A stretch of 64,000 nucleotides of DNA from Flavobacterium gawalongense (GCF_007097265.1 NZ_VJZP01000008.1:1-64000); one strand, 5' to 3'; shown: positions 25,219 through 33,740, counted from the first letter of the stretch. Notes: a model not told the origin generated them from the sequence alone. Numbers and translations: made by a program.

Positions 25219-26118
25219 TTAGAGCATTTTGTCAATGTCTATTCTTTTATGGGGTTTCGGACGTTTTTCTGTTCTTGAAGGTGTGAGTATTGTTTTGACT
25301 GTTTCAGGACTTATTTCTTTTCCGTCCTTGTCAAGATAAGAATTTACGATAATTGCAACCAAATCATTAACTGAACCATCAATGATTGATTTACCATCTA
25401 CAAATAATTCTCTAGAAAACTGATAATGAATATCAATAAACTGATTTAAATTACAGTTGATTTGCATTTTTTTGAATGGTAACTGATTGGTGAATACATT
25501 TTTTCTGGATTGCTCTAAATCCAATTTTAACTTTCTCAACGCATAAATTTGCTCAATCTCCCTATCGCATTGTTTACTGTATTTTGGAATATTTGGATTT
25601 CGATTTTCAATTATGCTTTGATCATAAATATATTTTTCTTTGGTTAAAAACAATATTTTTTCATCATCATTAGTAATGTTCTCCAACTGATTTTTTATTT
25701 CATAAAAAGAGAAGTATCTACTTTCACTTTCAGCATTGATATGCTTTTTAGGTGTTTTCACAACTGGCTCTTTTATGCTCGAAGATTGCACTTCTTTTCG
25801 TTTTAATTCGATAAGATTAAAAAGTTTATTGTAGCGACTTAAAGCACATTTCCCAGTAAATAACACTTCATTACTTGCAATGAGTTTTTCCAGTTTGTTG
25901 AGCCAAAAAGTAGGTTCTTTGACCAAATTAGTTTGATAGTTTATAAATGCCGGTAATTCGGATTGTGGAAGTTCAAAAATCTTATTGATTATTGCATCGC
26001 AATAGTTTTGTAATGTAATTTCATTATCAAGAATAATATCAAAATCAAGGTTGGCAACTTGTGCAGAATTCATTACTACCTTTTCGACAAACGAAGCTGT
26101 TTGAATGTTTTGTTTCAT
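25219..26118 (-). CDS. RteC-like protein of the integrative element
   Basis: A 299-residue soluble, mostly helical protein. The C-terminal region (LNQFIDIHYQFSRELFVDGKS, VNDLVAIIVNSYLDKDGKEIS, KTILTPSRTEKRPKPHKRIDI) resembles the end of RteC-type proteins, which control excision and transfer genes in Bacteroides CTnDOT elements. The rest is not recognised. It is encoded between the integrase and the excisionase-type gene, which fits a role in element control. The RteC assignment is from memory of the pattern and should be treated as tentative. Confidence 0.58.
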   Translation of the reverse strand: MKQNIQTASFVEKVVMNSAQVANLDFDIILDNEITLQNYCDAIINKIFELPQSELPAFINYQTNLVKEPTFWLNKLEKLIASNEVLFTGKCALSRYNKLFNLIELKRKEVQSSSIKEPVVKTPKKHINAESESRYFSFYEIKNQLENITNDDEKILFLTKEKYIYDQSIIENRNPNIPKYSKQCDREIEQIYALRKLKLDLEQSRKNVFTNQLPFKKMQINCNLNQFIDIHYQFSRELFVDGKSIIDGSVNDLVAIIVNSYLDKDGKEISPETVKTILTPSRTEKRPKPHKRIDIDKML

Positions 26119-26292
26119 AGAATTTTGATGCTACTATTATTTTAAGATTTTGCATACTTTTTGAAATGGTAATTTTATTCTCTTCCATTACTCTTCATAA
26201 ATTTTAATCTCCTTGTTTACAAGTTGCTTACTCCTTTATTTCAATTCTATTGCGTTTGAAAATTCTTCCTCCGTTTGCGCTAAATTAGAAAT

Positions 26293-26319
26293 AAAAAAAA
26301 ATCCTTTTACAAAGGATTT
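26293..26319 (-). terminator. Intrinsic terminator of the integrase gene
   Basis: AAATCCTTT and AAAGGATTT form a stem around TAC. On the minus strand the stem is followed by nine T. It lies about 90 bp after the integrase stop. Confidence 0.78.
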
Positions 26320-26409
26320 CATAAATATTTACTAATATTTTAATACGATTTTAATTACTTTACTATAAGTATATTTTTTAGGTTTTTATATACTTTGAGT
26401 AGATAAAAA

Positions 26410-27627
26410 TCAGTAAATGTAATTATCAACTGCCTTGTCCAGTTCTTCGCTGATGATTTTTGCATATACTTGAGTGGTGCTGATGTCTCGGTGGTCCATT
26501 AACTTACTCACGTGTTCTATTCTCATTCCATTATTTAAAGCATTTGTTGCAAAACTGTGTCTAGATAAATGGAAAGAAAGGTCGAAAGGTAATTTTATTT
26601 TTTCTCCCATTTTTTTAAGATGCCAGTTTGCCAATTTATTGAAAGCTGCTGTTTGAAAATAACGTTTTGCTTCGCTGTTCAAATAGCCTTCTTTATCAAC
26701 CAAAACCGGAAAGATAAAATCGTCGTGATTGGCGTTTACTTTTTTGTATTTTTCTAAAATATCTATTGCCACTTTGCCAATTTTGAACTGGTGTACTCTT
26801 CCGGTTTTGCGGATAAGTTTTTGAATTTTATGTTCTGCTTCATTGTAATTGGAATATTGCATTTCGATAACATCGCTAAAACGCAAACCACCTGCATAGA
26901 TAGAGAAAAGGAATAAATCTCTCCATAGTATTGCTTTTTTGCCTTCTATTAGCTTTATTTTGGTTAAATCATCAATCTGTTCTTTGTTTAGGAAAAGTCT
27001 TTTAGAAGGACTAATTTTAAGTGTGATTTTACTAAAAGGAAACATCGTTTCGGGAATTATTTCTTCTCTAATAGCATCTCTGAAAATGGTTCCCAGTACT
27101 ATTATCGTTAGGCGTTGCGTTGTTGCACCGTTTTTTAAACTGTTTCCCAAATAGAATTTATAGTCGTTTAGAAGCGCAACGGTAATTTCATCAAAATAAA
27201 CATCCTTAGTCCCCATATATTTTTCAAACTTTCCAACCTGTGATGAATAGGCTCTGTATGTGGAGTAGGAGACGGTGCTTTTTATTTTTTCTAATCGTTT
27301 GTAGGCATATTCAAAAAAGTTTGGCACTTCTTTTCCCTTTATGGCTTCTTTGAGTTTTTTAACCGATACGGTTTTTATTTTACGTTCCATATCTGCAACC
27401 TGACCTTCGGCATCAGCAATCTTTTGAGATAATGCAGCATTCATCCTAGCACTGTTGGAATGGTTCTTTTTTACTTTCTGCTTTACTTCATCCCACTCGT
27501 TCTCTTTTAACTTCACTCCAGCAGTGATAAATTTCGTTTTTCTATCTTTTATAATTCGGATATACAAAGGGCTGTGTCCTGTTTGATCTACCTGATGTGT
27601 TCTAAGGATTAATTTTATTGAAGCCAT
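26410..27627 (-). CDS. Tyrosine integrase of the element
   Basis: A 405-residue tyrosine recombinase of the Bacteroidetes mobile-element type. It has an N-terminal arm-binding domain (about 1-100, SIKLILRTHQ...LYIRIIKDRKTKFI), a SAM-like core-binding domain (about 105-205) and a catalytic domain with Arg in YAGGLRFSDV, HLSRHSFATN (HxxR), LMDHRDISTTQVY (His and the Tyr nucleophile). It should excise and integrate the element at the core near 27865-27876. The gene lies at the right end, reading inward, with arm-type repeats about 105 bp upstream of its start. Confidence 0.9.
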   Translation of the reverse strand: MASIKLILRTHQVDQTGHSPLYIRIIKDRKTKFITAGVKLKENEWDEVKQKVKKNHSNSARMNAALSQKIADAEGQVADMERKIKTVSVKKLKEAIKGKEVPNFFEYAYKRLEKIKSTVSYSTYRAYSSQVGKFEKYMGTKDVYFDEITVALLNDYKFYLGNSLKNGATTQRLTIIVLGTIFRDAIREEIIPETMFPFSKITLKISPSKRLFLNKEQIDDLTKIKLIEGKKAILWRDLFLFSIYAGGLRFSDVIEMQYSNYNEAEHKIQKLIRKTGRVHQFKIGKVAIDILEKYKKVNANHDDFIFPVLVDKEGYLNSEAKRYFQTAAFNKLANWHLKKMGEKIKLPFDLSFHLSRHSFATNALNNGMRIEHVSKLMDHRDISTTQVYAKIISEELDKAVDNYIY

Positions 27628-27731
27628 AATACAGTGAATTTTGAAGTGTTATACTATATATGTAAACCGATGCAAAGGAGTGAAAGTATTGTAAATACTA
27701 GGTTTTCAATCGGGTGCATCGTGATACGAAG

Positions 27732-27758
27732 GTACAACAAAGGGTACAACAAAACAAG
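27732..27758. repeat. Right-end arm repeats of the element
   Basis: Two direct GTACAACA copies (27732-27739 and 27744-27751), the second followed by AAACAAG, in the same orientation as the pair at 3007-3031. They are the likely binding sites of the integrase N-terminal domain. Confidence 0.62.
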
Positions 27759-27864
27759 TATTTCGTTGCTTTTTTATGCTTTATTATGCTTTTGTGAAAT
27801 TCACAAAGTCAATGTTTACAGTACTTTAAGTGCAAATCGGAGGGTTGAAAGAAAAGTTGTAGAT

Positions 27865-27949
27865 AACTTGTATATAGGCGAAACAAACCTTCGTATATAC
27901 ACCCAAATATGGGTGGATTTGCGAAGGTTTGTTTCGCTTTATGTTCCTT
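27865..27949. repeat. Right part of attC-like site E (nested hairpin)
   Basis: After the core AACTTGTATATA come perfect 16-bp inverted arms, GCGAAACAAACCTTCG (27878-27893) and CGAAGGTTTGTTTCGC (27922-27937). Between them is a second palindrome CACCCAAATATGGGTG (27900-27915). A GTT box (GTTCCTT, 27943-27949) follows. Joined to CTACAAC at 2930-2936 this makes a site of about 89 bp with the same plan as sites A to D. It ends 19 bp before the recombinase stop codon. Confidence 0.72.
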
Positions 27950-27968
27950 CAAATATATTAAAATTTTC

Positions 27969-29012
27969 TTACAAATCGTCAAAAGGGCTTTTTATTTGTT
28001 GAATGCTTTTTGTACTTACGTGGGTATATATTTCTGTGGTTTTACTACTATTATGCCCTAATAATTCTTGAATGTAGCGTAAATCAGTACCGCTTTCTAA
28101 TAAATGAGTGGCATAGCTGTGGCGCAACCAGTGCAAAGTAGCTGGTTTTGTGATTCCCGCTTTTTGTAATGCTTGTTTCAATATTAGTTGCAAACTTCGA
28201 GCATCATATTGTATTCCGATAGTTTGTCCTTCAAACAGCCAAGTCTTGGGTTTATACACTTTATAATAGTCACGTAGCATTTCTAATATCTTAGAACTCA
28301 AAGGCACTATTCTATCTTTTTTACCTTTTGAATTTTTAAGTAATACAATGTTTCTTTTGGAATCAATATGAACGGGCTGGAGTGCCAATAATTCGCCACA
28401 GCGCAAACCACAACTGTAAATTAAGCTTAACATCATTTTGTGTTTGGTATTGGAATGTGCGTTTAATATCAATTTTACCTCTTCTTTGCTCAATACATTA
28501 GGTAATACTTTGGCGCGTTTAGGGCGGTGTATGGTACCGATAATTATTTGTTTATCTTGTATTGTTTTGAAAAATAGTTTTAGGGCATTAACGATTTGGT
28601 TCTGGTACGAAGCCGAAAGATTATTTTTTAAAATATACTCGTTATTATAGATAACCACATCCTCGTTTGTAATTTCCGCAATTTGCTTTTCACGGTAAAA
28701 TATTAAAAATGATTTTAGCGCTTCGCTATAGGTTTTTATGGTGCTGGGACTGTATCTTTTTGACGATAGCCATTGTATGAATTTTGTAATGTGTTCAATT
28801 CCTTCTTTAGAGGGGAAAGAATGGGAGAGTGGTTCTATTTTAAATCGTTCTCTGTTTTCAATTGTATCCGGAATGTGCCAAACGGTTTTTTGCTGGCTCC
28901 ATTTGGCACCTTCTACTTGCTTGATGCGGGTAATTAGTACTGTATTTTTTTCAAAGTAAACAGCAATTCTATTTTCGCCTTTGTGTTTTATCAGTTTTGC
29001 TGTCCAAGCCAT
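27969..29012 (-). CDS. XerD-like tyrosine recombinase bordering the cassette array
   Basis: A 347-residue tyrosine recombinase. The first 65 residues are an extra N-terminal domain, followed by a SAM-like core-binding domain (about 70-160) and the catalytic domain: R204 in CGLRCGEL, Lys in NSKGKKDR, H294-x-x-R297 in HWLRHSYATHLL, H320 in LLGH and Y329 in EIYTHV. The catalytic half is very like XerD and IntI, but the extra segment that marks integron integrases between boxes II and III is not visible. Its 3' end lies about 20 bp from the last attC-like site, so it is the best candidate for the recombinase that moves the cassettes. Confidence 0.85.
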   Translation of the reverse strand: MAWTAKLIKHKGENRIAVYFEKNTVLITRIKQVEGAKWSQQKTVWHIPDTIENRERFKIEPLSHSFPSKEGIEHITKFIQWLSSKRYSPSTIKTYSEALKSFLIFYREKQIAEITNEDVVIYNNEYILKNNLSASYQNQIVNALKLFFKTIQDKQIIIGTIHRPKRAKVLPNVLSKEEVKLILNAHSNTKHKMMLSLIYSCGLRCGELLALQPVHIDSKRNIVLLKNSKGKKDRIVPLSSKILEMLRDYYKVYKPKTWLFEGQTIGIQYDARSLQLILKQALQKAGITKPATLHWLRHSYATHLLESGTDLRYIQELLGHNSSKTTEIYTHVSTKSIQQIKSPFDDL

Positions 29013-29108
29013 ATAGCGTTGATTTTGTGATTGAAAGATACTGATTATTTTAACAAATGCTGTTTTATTATAGCAACGGTTCTTGTGGTATTGAAGCTGT
29101 TGTTTTGC

Positions 29109-29205
29109 GTGAGTGATGGAAGCGGCATCCTTTATTTTCTTTCTTTAAGAAAATAAAGATACAGCGCACAGCACGACCCAAAGTTTTTACGGAGGGTCAC
29201 GCCCA
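29109..29205. repeat. Flavobacterium-type dispersed palindromic repeat, copy 1
   Basis: It starts GTGAGTGATGGAAGCGGCATCC, contains an AT-rich hairpin (TTTCTTTAAGAAA) and ends CACGACCCAAAGTTTTTACGG then AGGGTCACGCCC. The same beginning and ending recur at 31233-31327, on the other side of the transporter gene. The stretch 29013-29324 holds nothing else that I recognise beyond the two flanking promoters. Confidence 0.78.
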
Positions 29206-29324
29206 AATAAATAGTTTTCGTTCTCAATCATCTATTTATTTGTCATCTCTTCGTCTATTTTCTTAAATTTCCAAAAAAAGTATATCTTTAGCCAACTAAA
29301 ACCAAAACCCCAAAACCAAAAAAT

Positions 29325-30746
29325 ATGGAAGACCAAAAACCAGAAGATTTTAAAAGAGAATTAGGATTGCTCGATGGAACCATGCTTGTGGTGGGTTCTA
29401 TGATAGGTTCTGGGATATTTATTGTAAGTGCTGATATAGCCAGACAAGTGGGATCAGCGGGTTGGCTGATTTTGATTTGGCTGATATCGGGATTGATTAC
29501 CATGATTGCAGCTATAAGTTATGGCGAATTGAGTGCGATGTTTCCAAAAGCGGGTGGGCAGTACGTATATCTTAAAGAAGCGTACAATAAACTGATTGCT
29601 TTCTTGTATGGTTGGAGTTTCTTTGCTGTGATTCAAACGGGGACAATTGCGGCGGTTGGTGTTGGGTTTTCAAAATTTGCTGCTTATTTGGTTCCTCCAT
29701 TAAGTGACGAAAATATTTTGTATGAAATAGGTTCTTTCAAGCTCAATGCAGCGCAAATTGTTTCTATAATCACGATTATTTTATTAACCTACATCAACAG
29801 TCGCGGGGTGAAGAACAGTAAAATAATGCAAACAGTTTTGACGGTGATTAAAATTTTATCATTGTTTGGTTTAATAGTTTTTGGTTTTATTCTTGCTGCC
29901 AAAGCAGAAATTTGGAATGCCAATTGGGCGAATGCATTTAGTTCCAGAGCTTTCAACACCGAAAGTGGTTCTTGGATGCCAATAGGCGGAACAGCTTTGT
30001 TGACCGGAATTTCGGCAGCTATGGTGGGTTCACTGTTTTCAAGTGATGCTTGGGTGGGAGTGACTTTTATAGCGGGTGAAATTAAAAATCCAAAACGAAA
30101 TGTTGGTTTGAGTTTGTTCTTGGGAACTTTCATCGTAACTATTATTTATGTTCTTACGAATTTGATGTACCTCGCCGTAATTCCTTTGGACGAAATTGCT
30201 ACTGCAAAATCAGATAGGGTAGCGGTTGTGGCTTCGCAATATACTTTTGGTGATATGGGAACTATTATCATTGCGGTGATGATTATGATTTCGACTTTTG
30301 CCTGTAACAACGGATTGATTATGGCAGGAGCCAGAGTCTATTATACAATGGCAAAAGACGGTTTGTTTTTTAAGAAAGCAGCAGTGCTTAACGATGCCAG
30401 TGTTCCGGCATGGGCTTTATGGATACAGTGTATTTGGGCTTCATTATTATGTTTGACAGGGAAATATGGTGATTTATTGGATTTTGTAATTATTATTGTA
30501 TTGATTTTTTACATTCTGACTATCTATGGAATTTTTATTCTTCGCAAGAAAATGCCGGACGTTGAACGACCTTACAAAGCTTTTGGTTATCCTTTTCTAC
30601 CATTTTTATACATAATTATTGCTTCGGCAGTATGTGTTTCTTTGTTGCTTACTAAATTTTCTACTTGCGGTTGGGGTGTGTTGATTATGCTGACAGGAAT
30701 TCCTGTGTATTATTTGACCAAACCTAAAGAAAATAGTGTTCAGTAA
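29325..30746 (+). CDS. APC-family amino acid permease
   Basis: A 473-residue integral membrane protein with about 12 hydrophobic segments. The N-terminal GTMLVVGSMIGSGIFIV (residues 18-34) is the signature of the amino acid-polyamine-organocation family (helix 1, substrate-binding G-S/A-G-I motif). It should import or exchange amino acids across the inner membrane. It lies near alanine dehydrogenase and a divergent Lrp-type regulator, which hints at alanine or a related amino acid as substrate. The 800-bp repeat-rich gap to ald means they are not one operon. Confidence 0.88.
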   Translation: MEDQKPEDFKRELGLLDGTMLVVGSMIGSGIFIVSADIARQVGSAGWLILIWLISGLITMIAAISYGELSAMFPKAGGQYVYLKEAYNKLIAFLYGWSFFAVIQTGTIAAVGVGFSKFAAYLVPPLSDENILYEIGSFKLNAAQIVSIITIILLTYINSRGVKNSKIMQTVLTVIKILSLFGLIVFGFILAAKAEIWNANWANAFSSRAFNTESGSWMPIGGTALLTGISAAMVGSLFSSDAWVGVTFIAGEIKNPKRNVGLSLFLGTFIVTIIYVLTNLMYLAVIPLDEIATAKSDRVAVVASQYTFGDMGTIIIAVMIMISTFACNNGLIMAGARVYYTMAKDGLFFKKAAVLNDASVPAWALWIQCIWASLLCLTGKYGDLLDFVIIIVLIFYILTIYGIFILRKKMPDVERPYKAFGYPFLPFLYIIIASAVCVSLLLTKFSTCGWGVLIMLTGIPVYYLTKPKENSVQ

Positions 30747-30971
30747 TCAGTATTGAGTGCTCAGTCTCAGTTTGCAGGTTTCAGTCTATAAAAAGATGCT
30801 ATTGCGAATTGTTTGTGAGCAGTTTGTTGCTCGTGAAATGTCATTAGGTTAAGCTTTTTTATTCCAATTGTAACTGATGTTTTTCTCGCAAAGGCGCAAA
30901 GGCACCAAGTTTAATTTCTTTGCGACTTAGCGCCTTTGCGAGAGATTTTTCCGCTTAGCATTGCATATAAT

Positions 30972-31020
30972 TTCTTAACTTAATGACATCGGCTCGCGCG
31001 CAATGTCATTAAGTTAAGAA
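30972..31020. repeat. Perfect 18-bp inverted repeat
   Basis: The arms 30972-30989 (TTCTTAACTTAATGACAT) and 31003-31020 are exact inverted copies with a 13-nt GC-rich loop. Single-arm relatives occur at 30838-30853 and 31209-31224, the latter running directly into the repeat at 31233. Confidence 0.82.
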
Positions 31021-31232
31021 AAAAAGAATTGAATTTACTAGGATTGTCGAGCTAATTGTATGATCTCTTCCGCCGCGGCGGATCGAGATGACAAACTTTC
31101 TTGATAAAACATACTAATCCACGCACGTTTTGTCATTCCGACGAAGGAGGAATCTCATTATATTAGAACACTAGTAACTCTTGAAAATCGATAAAAACCA
31201 GAAAAAATCCTTAACTTAATGGCATTGCCTGC

Positions 31233-31327
31233 GTGAGGGATAGCAGCGGAAATCCTTTTATGAAGCGTAGCGGAATAAAAGATTGCAGCAAATAGCCCGA
31301 CCCGAAGTTTTTACGGAGGGTCACGCC
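31233..31327. repeat. Flavobacterium-type dispersed palindromic repeat, copy 2
   Basis: It starts GTGAGGGATAGCAGCGGAAA, contains ATCCTTTTATGAAGCG...GGAATAAAAGATTGCAGC, and ends CCCGACCCGAAGTTTTTACGG then AGGGTCACGCCC. It shares both ends with copy 1 at 29109-29205. A shorter relative lies at 46463-46532. Confidence 0.82.
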
Positions 31328-31377
31328 CAAAATACTTTAATTTATATGACTATCTGTAAATAATACTAAAGAAAAAT

Positions 31378-31470
31378 TTAGCCACAAATTTCACGAATTT
31401 GTCACGAATTTTTATCCTTAAAAGAAAAATTAAACACTAATTCGTGAAATTTGTGGAAATTCGTGGCTAA
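31378..31470. repeat. Inverted repeat with TTTAGCCAC ends
   Basis: TTTAGCCACAAATTTCACG on the left pairs with CGTGAAATTTGTGG and TGGCTAAA on the right, about 23 bp on each side with a short duplication in the right arm. It is non-coding and of the kind seen repeatedly in Flavobacterium genomes. Confidence 0.75.
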
Positions 31471-31529
31471 AAAAATAATTATAGTCCGCTAAGCGGACAG
31501 TCATATTAATTTAGACTATAAAAAACAGA

Positions 31530-31556
31530 AAACCCGCCTTGTGACAAGACGGGTTT
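31530..31556 (-). terminator. Intrinsic terminator of ald
   Basis: AAACCCGCCTTG and CAAGACGGGTTT form a stem around TGA, with T-runs on both strands, so it could also stop transcription from the left. It lies about 30 bp after the ald stop. Confidence 0.85.
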
Positions 31557-31584
31557 TTCTAGTGTAGTAAGCACTTGTTTAATG

Positions 31585-32709
31585 TTAGTTAACTGCGTTT
31601 TCTAACACTAACTCTTCATGAAAAGGGAGATTCCAAGCTTCGGCAACTCCTTTGTAAAGAATTTTTCCATTAGCAATGTTTAATCCTTTTTTCAATTCTT
31701 CATTTTCAGCACACGCTTTTTGCCATCCTTTGTTTGCTAATTGCAACGCGTAAGGTAAAGTAGCATTTGTAAGGGCCAATGTAGAAGTATAAGGAACGGC
31801 ACCTGGCATGTTAGCCACGCAGTAATGTACGATATCGTCTATTATAAATGTTGGGTTTTCGTGAGTGGTTGGAGTACAAGTTTCGATACAACCTCCTTGA
31901 TCAACAGCTACGTCAACTACTACCGTTCCCGGGCTCATTAATTTCAACATATCACGAGTGATTAAATGCGGTGCTTTGGCTCCTGGAATTAAAACAGCTC
32001 CAATAACTAAATCGGCTGTAGCAATTGCTTCACGGATATTATAATGATTTGAGATTATAGTGGTAACATTAGCCGGCATAACATCAGATAAATAACGTAA
32101 ACGTGGTAAGCTTACATCCATAATTGTTACTTGCGCACCAAAACCTGCTGCCATTTTTGCTGCTTGTGTTCCTACGATTCCACCACCTAAAACTAATACT
32201 TTAGCAGGAGGAACTCCCGGAACTCCACCTAAAAGGATTCCTTTTCCTTTTAATGGTTTCTCTAAATATTTAGCACCTTCCTGAATTGACATACGACCCG
32301 CCACTTCTGACATTGGCACTAATAAAGGCAAGCTACGGTCTGCTTTTTCAACAGTTTCATACGCCAAACATACTGCGCCACGCTCAATCATAGCATGCGT
32401 CAATGGTTCAGATGAGGCGAAATGAAAATAGGTAAATAATAATTGGTCTTTTTTGATCAAAGGATATTCAGAAGCGATAGGCTCTTTTACTTTGATGATC
32501 ATTTCAGCAATGCTGTAAACGTCTTCAATTGTTGGCAATAACTCCGCTCCAGCCTCAGCATATGCTTTGTCGCTAAAACCACTGTTTTCACCAGCACTTG
32601 CTTGTACATAAACGATATGGCCCTGTTTTTTGAATTCGGCAGCACCTGCAGGTGTAAGTGCTACACGATTTTCGTTATTTTTGATTTCTTTAGGAATTCC
32701 GATTATCAT
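31585..32709 (-). CDS. ald: Alanine dehydrogenase
   Basis: A 374-residue NAD-dependent alanine dehydrogenase, converting L-alanine to pyruvate and ammonia and back. It has the family's length. The N-terminal IGIPKEIKNNENRVALTPAG holds the substrate-binding Arg and Lys, and the Rossmann motif VLGGGIVGTQAAKMA is at about residues 173-187. NMPGAVPYTSTLALTNATLPY is the usual C-terminal signature. It is divergent from an Lrp/AsnC regulator, an arrangement in which the regulator usually activates ald in response to alanine. Confidence 0.95.
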   Translation of the reverse strand: MIIGIPKEIKNNENRVALTPAGAAEFKKQGHIVYVQASAGENSGFSDKAYAEAGAELLPTIEDVYSIAEMIIKVKEPIASEYPLIKKDQLLFTYFHFASSEPLTHAMIERGAVCLAYETVEKADRSLPLLVPMSEVAGRMSIQEGAKYLEKPLKGKGILLGGVPGVPPAKVLVLGGGIVGTQAAKMAAGFGAQVTIMDVSLPRLRYLSDVMPANVTTIISNHYNIREAIATADLVIGAVLIPGAKAPHLITRDMLKLMSPGTVVVDVAVDQGGCIETCTPTTHENPTFIIDDIVHYCVANMPGAVPYTSTLALTNATLPYALQLANKGWQKACAENEELKKGLNIANGKILYKGVAEAWNLPFHEELVLENAVN

Positions 32710-32745
32710 AGTGATGTGTTTAAATGTTTGAGTTTAATTGCATTA

Positions 32746-32753
32746 CAAATTTA
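32746..32753 (-). promoter_or_regulatory. Predicted ald promoter (-7 box)
   Basis: On the minus strand TAAATTTG fits the flavobacterial -7 consensus TAnnTTTG, about 37 bp upstream of the ald start, in the 200-bp divergent region shared with the Lrp-type regulator gene. Confidence 0.5.
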
Positions 32754-32909
32754 TATATAAAGAAAATATTATTGCTATATGGTATTAAATTAAGAAAATA
32801 TTAATTTTATTTAGTAATTTAGCATGAAATATTTCTGATACAGCCTTTTTTTATATTTCTAAAAAGAAAAAAAAACTGCTTTTATATCTTAAAAAAGAAT
32901 CAACAAATT

Positions 32910-33368
32910 ATGATACTGGACGAAACCGACAAAAAAATCTTACGTCTTCTTCAGGAAGATGCGCATTTGACCCTGAAAGATATTGCCAATCAAATCAATC
33001 TTTCGCTGACACCGGTTCATGACAGGGTAAAGCGTTTGGAAAAAGAAGGCATTATTGAGAAGTATGTTTCGATTTTGAATAAAAAGAAACTAGGTAAAAA
33101 CCTGACGGTATATTGCCAGGTGACACTCGTAAAACAGAATTATGATATTTCAGAAGGATTTAATCAGGCGATTCTGAATTTACCCGAAGTGGTAGAATGT
33201 AATTTTGTTTCTGGGAATTTTGATTATATGTTGAAAATCGTATTGCCAGATATGGAAAGTTACCATTATTTTCATCAGAAAAAATTGTCGGTTTTGCCGG
33301 AGGTTTCTTTAATTAATAGCTTTTTTATTATTTCGGAAGTAAAGAGTACCACTGTTTTGCCGATTTAA
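32910..33368 (+). CDS. Lrp/AsnC-family transcriptional regulator
   Basis: A 152-residue regulator. The N-terminal helix-turn-helix (LDETDKKILRLLQEDAHLTL and DIANQINLSLTPVHDRVKRL, residues 2-45) binds DNA. The C-terminal RAM domain (about 65-140) binds amino acids and sets oligomer state. The divergent ald gene 200 bp away is the likely target, as in other bacteria where an Lrp-type protein activates alanine dehydrogenase. Confidence 0.92.
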   Translation: MILDETDKKILRLLQEDAHLTLKDIANQINLSLTPVHDRVKRLEKEGIIEKYVSILNKKKLGKNLTVYCQVTLVKQNYDISEGFNQAILNLPEVVECNFVSGNFDYMLKIVLPDMESYHYFHQKKLSVLPEVSLINSFFIISEVKSTTVLPI

Positions 33369-33740
33369 CTCACTAAAAGAAATCATTAAATCCTACCGTG
33401 TGGGTACAATTTTTTATACATTAGAATAGAACACGGATTTGACAGATTAGACGGATTGTCACAGAATTTTTTGATTATAACATGAAAAAGCCAACATGAT
33501 TATGGCACTTCGGGACACGACTTTTTTAATTAGAATAGAAAAGAACAAATTTAAATCAGTGTTAATTTGTTCGATCCGTGTTATCTGTGTTCTATTTTCA
33601 GATGTGTCCAGACGGTAGCCATTAAATGGCATTTTTTGTTTTAAATGACAACATGATTTTAAAACATATAAGAAATTAAAGTTCATTTAAGCGGTTTGGA
33701 GTGATAGGCATAATTGATTTGAATAAAAAAAATCCGTCCT
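33369..33740. other. Intergenic repeats after the Lrp-type gene
   Basis: No gene is credible here. TAGAATAGAACACGGAT (33422-33438) and ATCCGTGTTATCTGTGTTCTA (33574-33594) are inverted relatives that frame the stretch. Fragments of other small repeats lie between. A minus-strand ORF of 75 residues over them is an artefact. Confidence 0.6.

Larger units (their letters stand above)
2934..27876. mobile_element. Integrative element of about 24.9 kb carrying a defence island
   Basis: The limits are inferred from two signals. First, a near-identical 12-bp core (AACTTGTTTATA at 2934-2945 and AACTTGTATATA at 27865-27876). Second, paired GTACAACA repeats just inside each end (3007-3025 and 27732-27751), as expected of integrase arm sites. 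A tyrosine integrase (26410-27627) lies at the right end with an RteC-like protein, an HTH protein and a VapE-like helicase. A nuclease lies at the left end. Removing the element rejoins a complete attC-like site. There are no relaxase, type IV secretion or capsid genes, so it must be mobilised by others or be a satellite. Most of its length is defence cargo (7502-22173). Confidence 0.7.
27628..27968. other. Non-coding gap between the two recombinase genes
   Basis: It contains, in order, the integrase promoter region, the right arm repeats (27732-27758), the att core (27865-27876), and the right part of a split attC-like site with its large hairpin (27878-27949). No gene is evident. An overlapping plus-strand ORF reads through all these structures and is not credible. 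Confidence 0.7.
30747..31584. other. Repeat-rich intergenic region between permease and ald
   Basis: 838 bp with no gene, packed with small palindromic repeats. These are CTCGCAAAGGCGC / GCGCCTTTGCGAG (30885-30942), a perfect 18-bp inverted repeat TTCTTAACTTAATGACAT (30972-31020), a GTCATTCCGACGAAGGAGG unit (about 31132-31157), a copy of the GTGAGGGATAGCAGCGG repeat (31233-31327) and a long inverted repeat (31378-31470). The ald terminator is at its right end. Confidence 0.8.

Noticed and set aside
2934-27876. Complete conjugative element or prophage
   Set aside because: No relaxase, TraG/VirB4-type genes, terminase, portal or capsid genes are seen.
27634-28002. 122-residue plus-strand ORF between the recombinases
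   Set aside because: It crosses arm repeats, the att core and the nested hairpin, and overlaps the recombinase gene end.
33459-33686. 75-residue minus-strand ORF
   Set aside because: It lies entirely in dispersed repeats between convergent genes and has no resemblance to a protein family.
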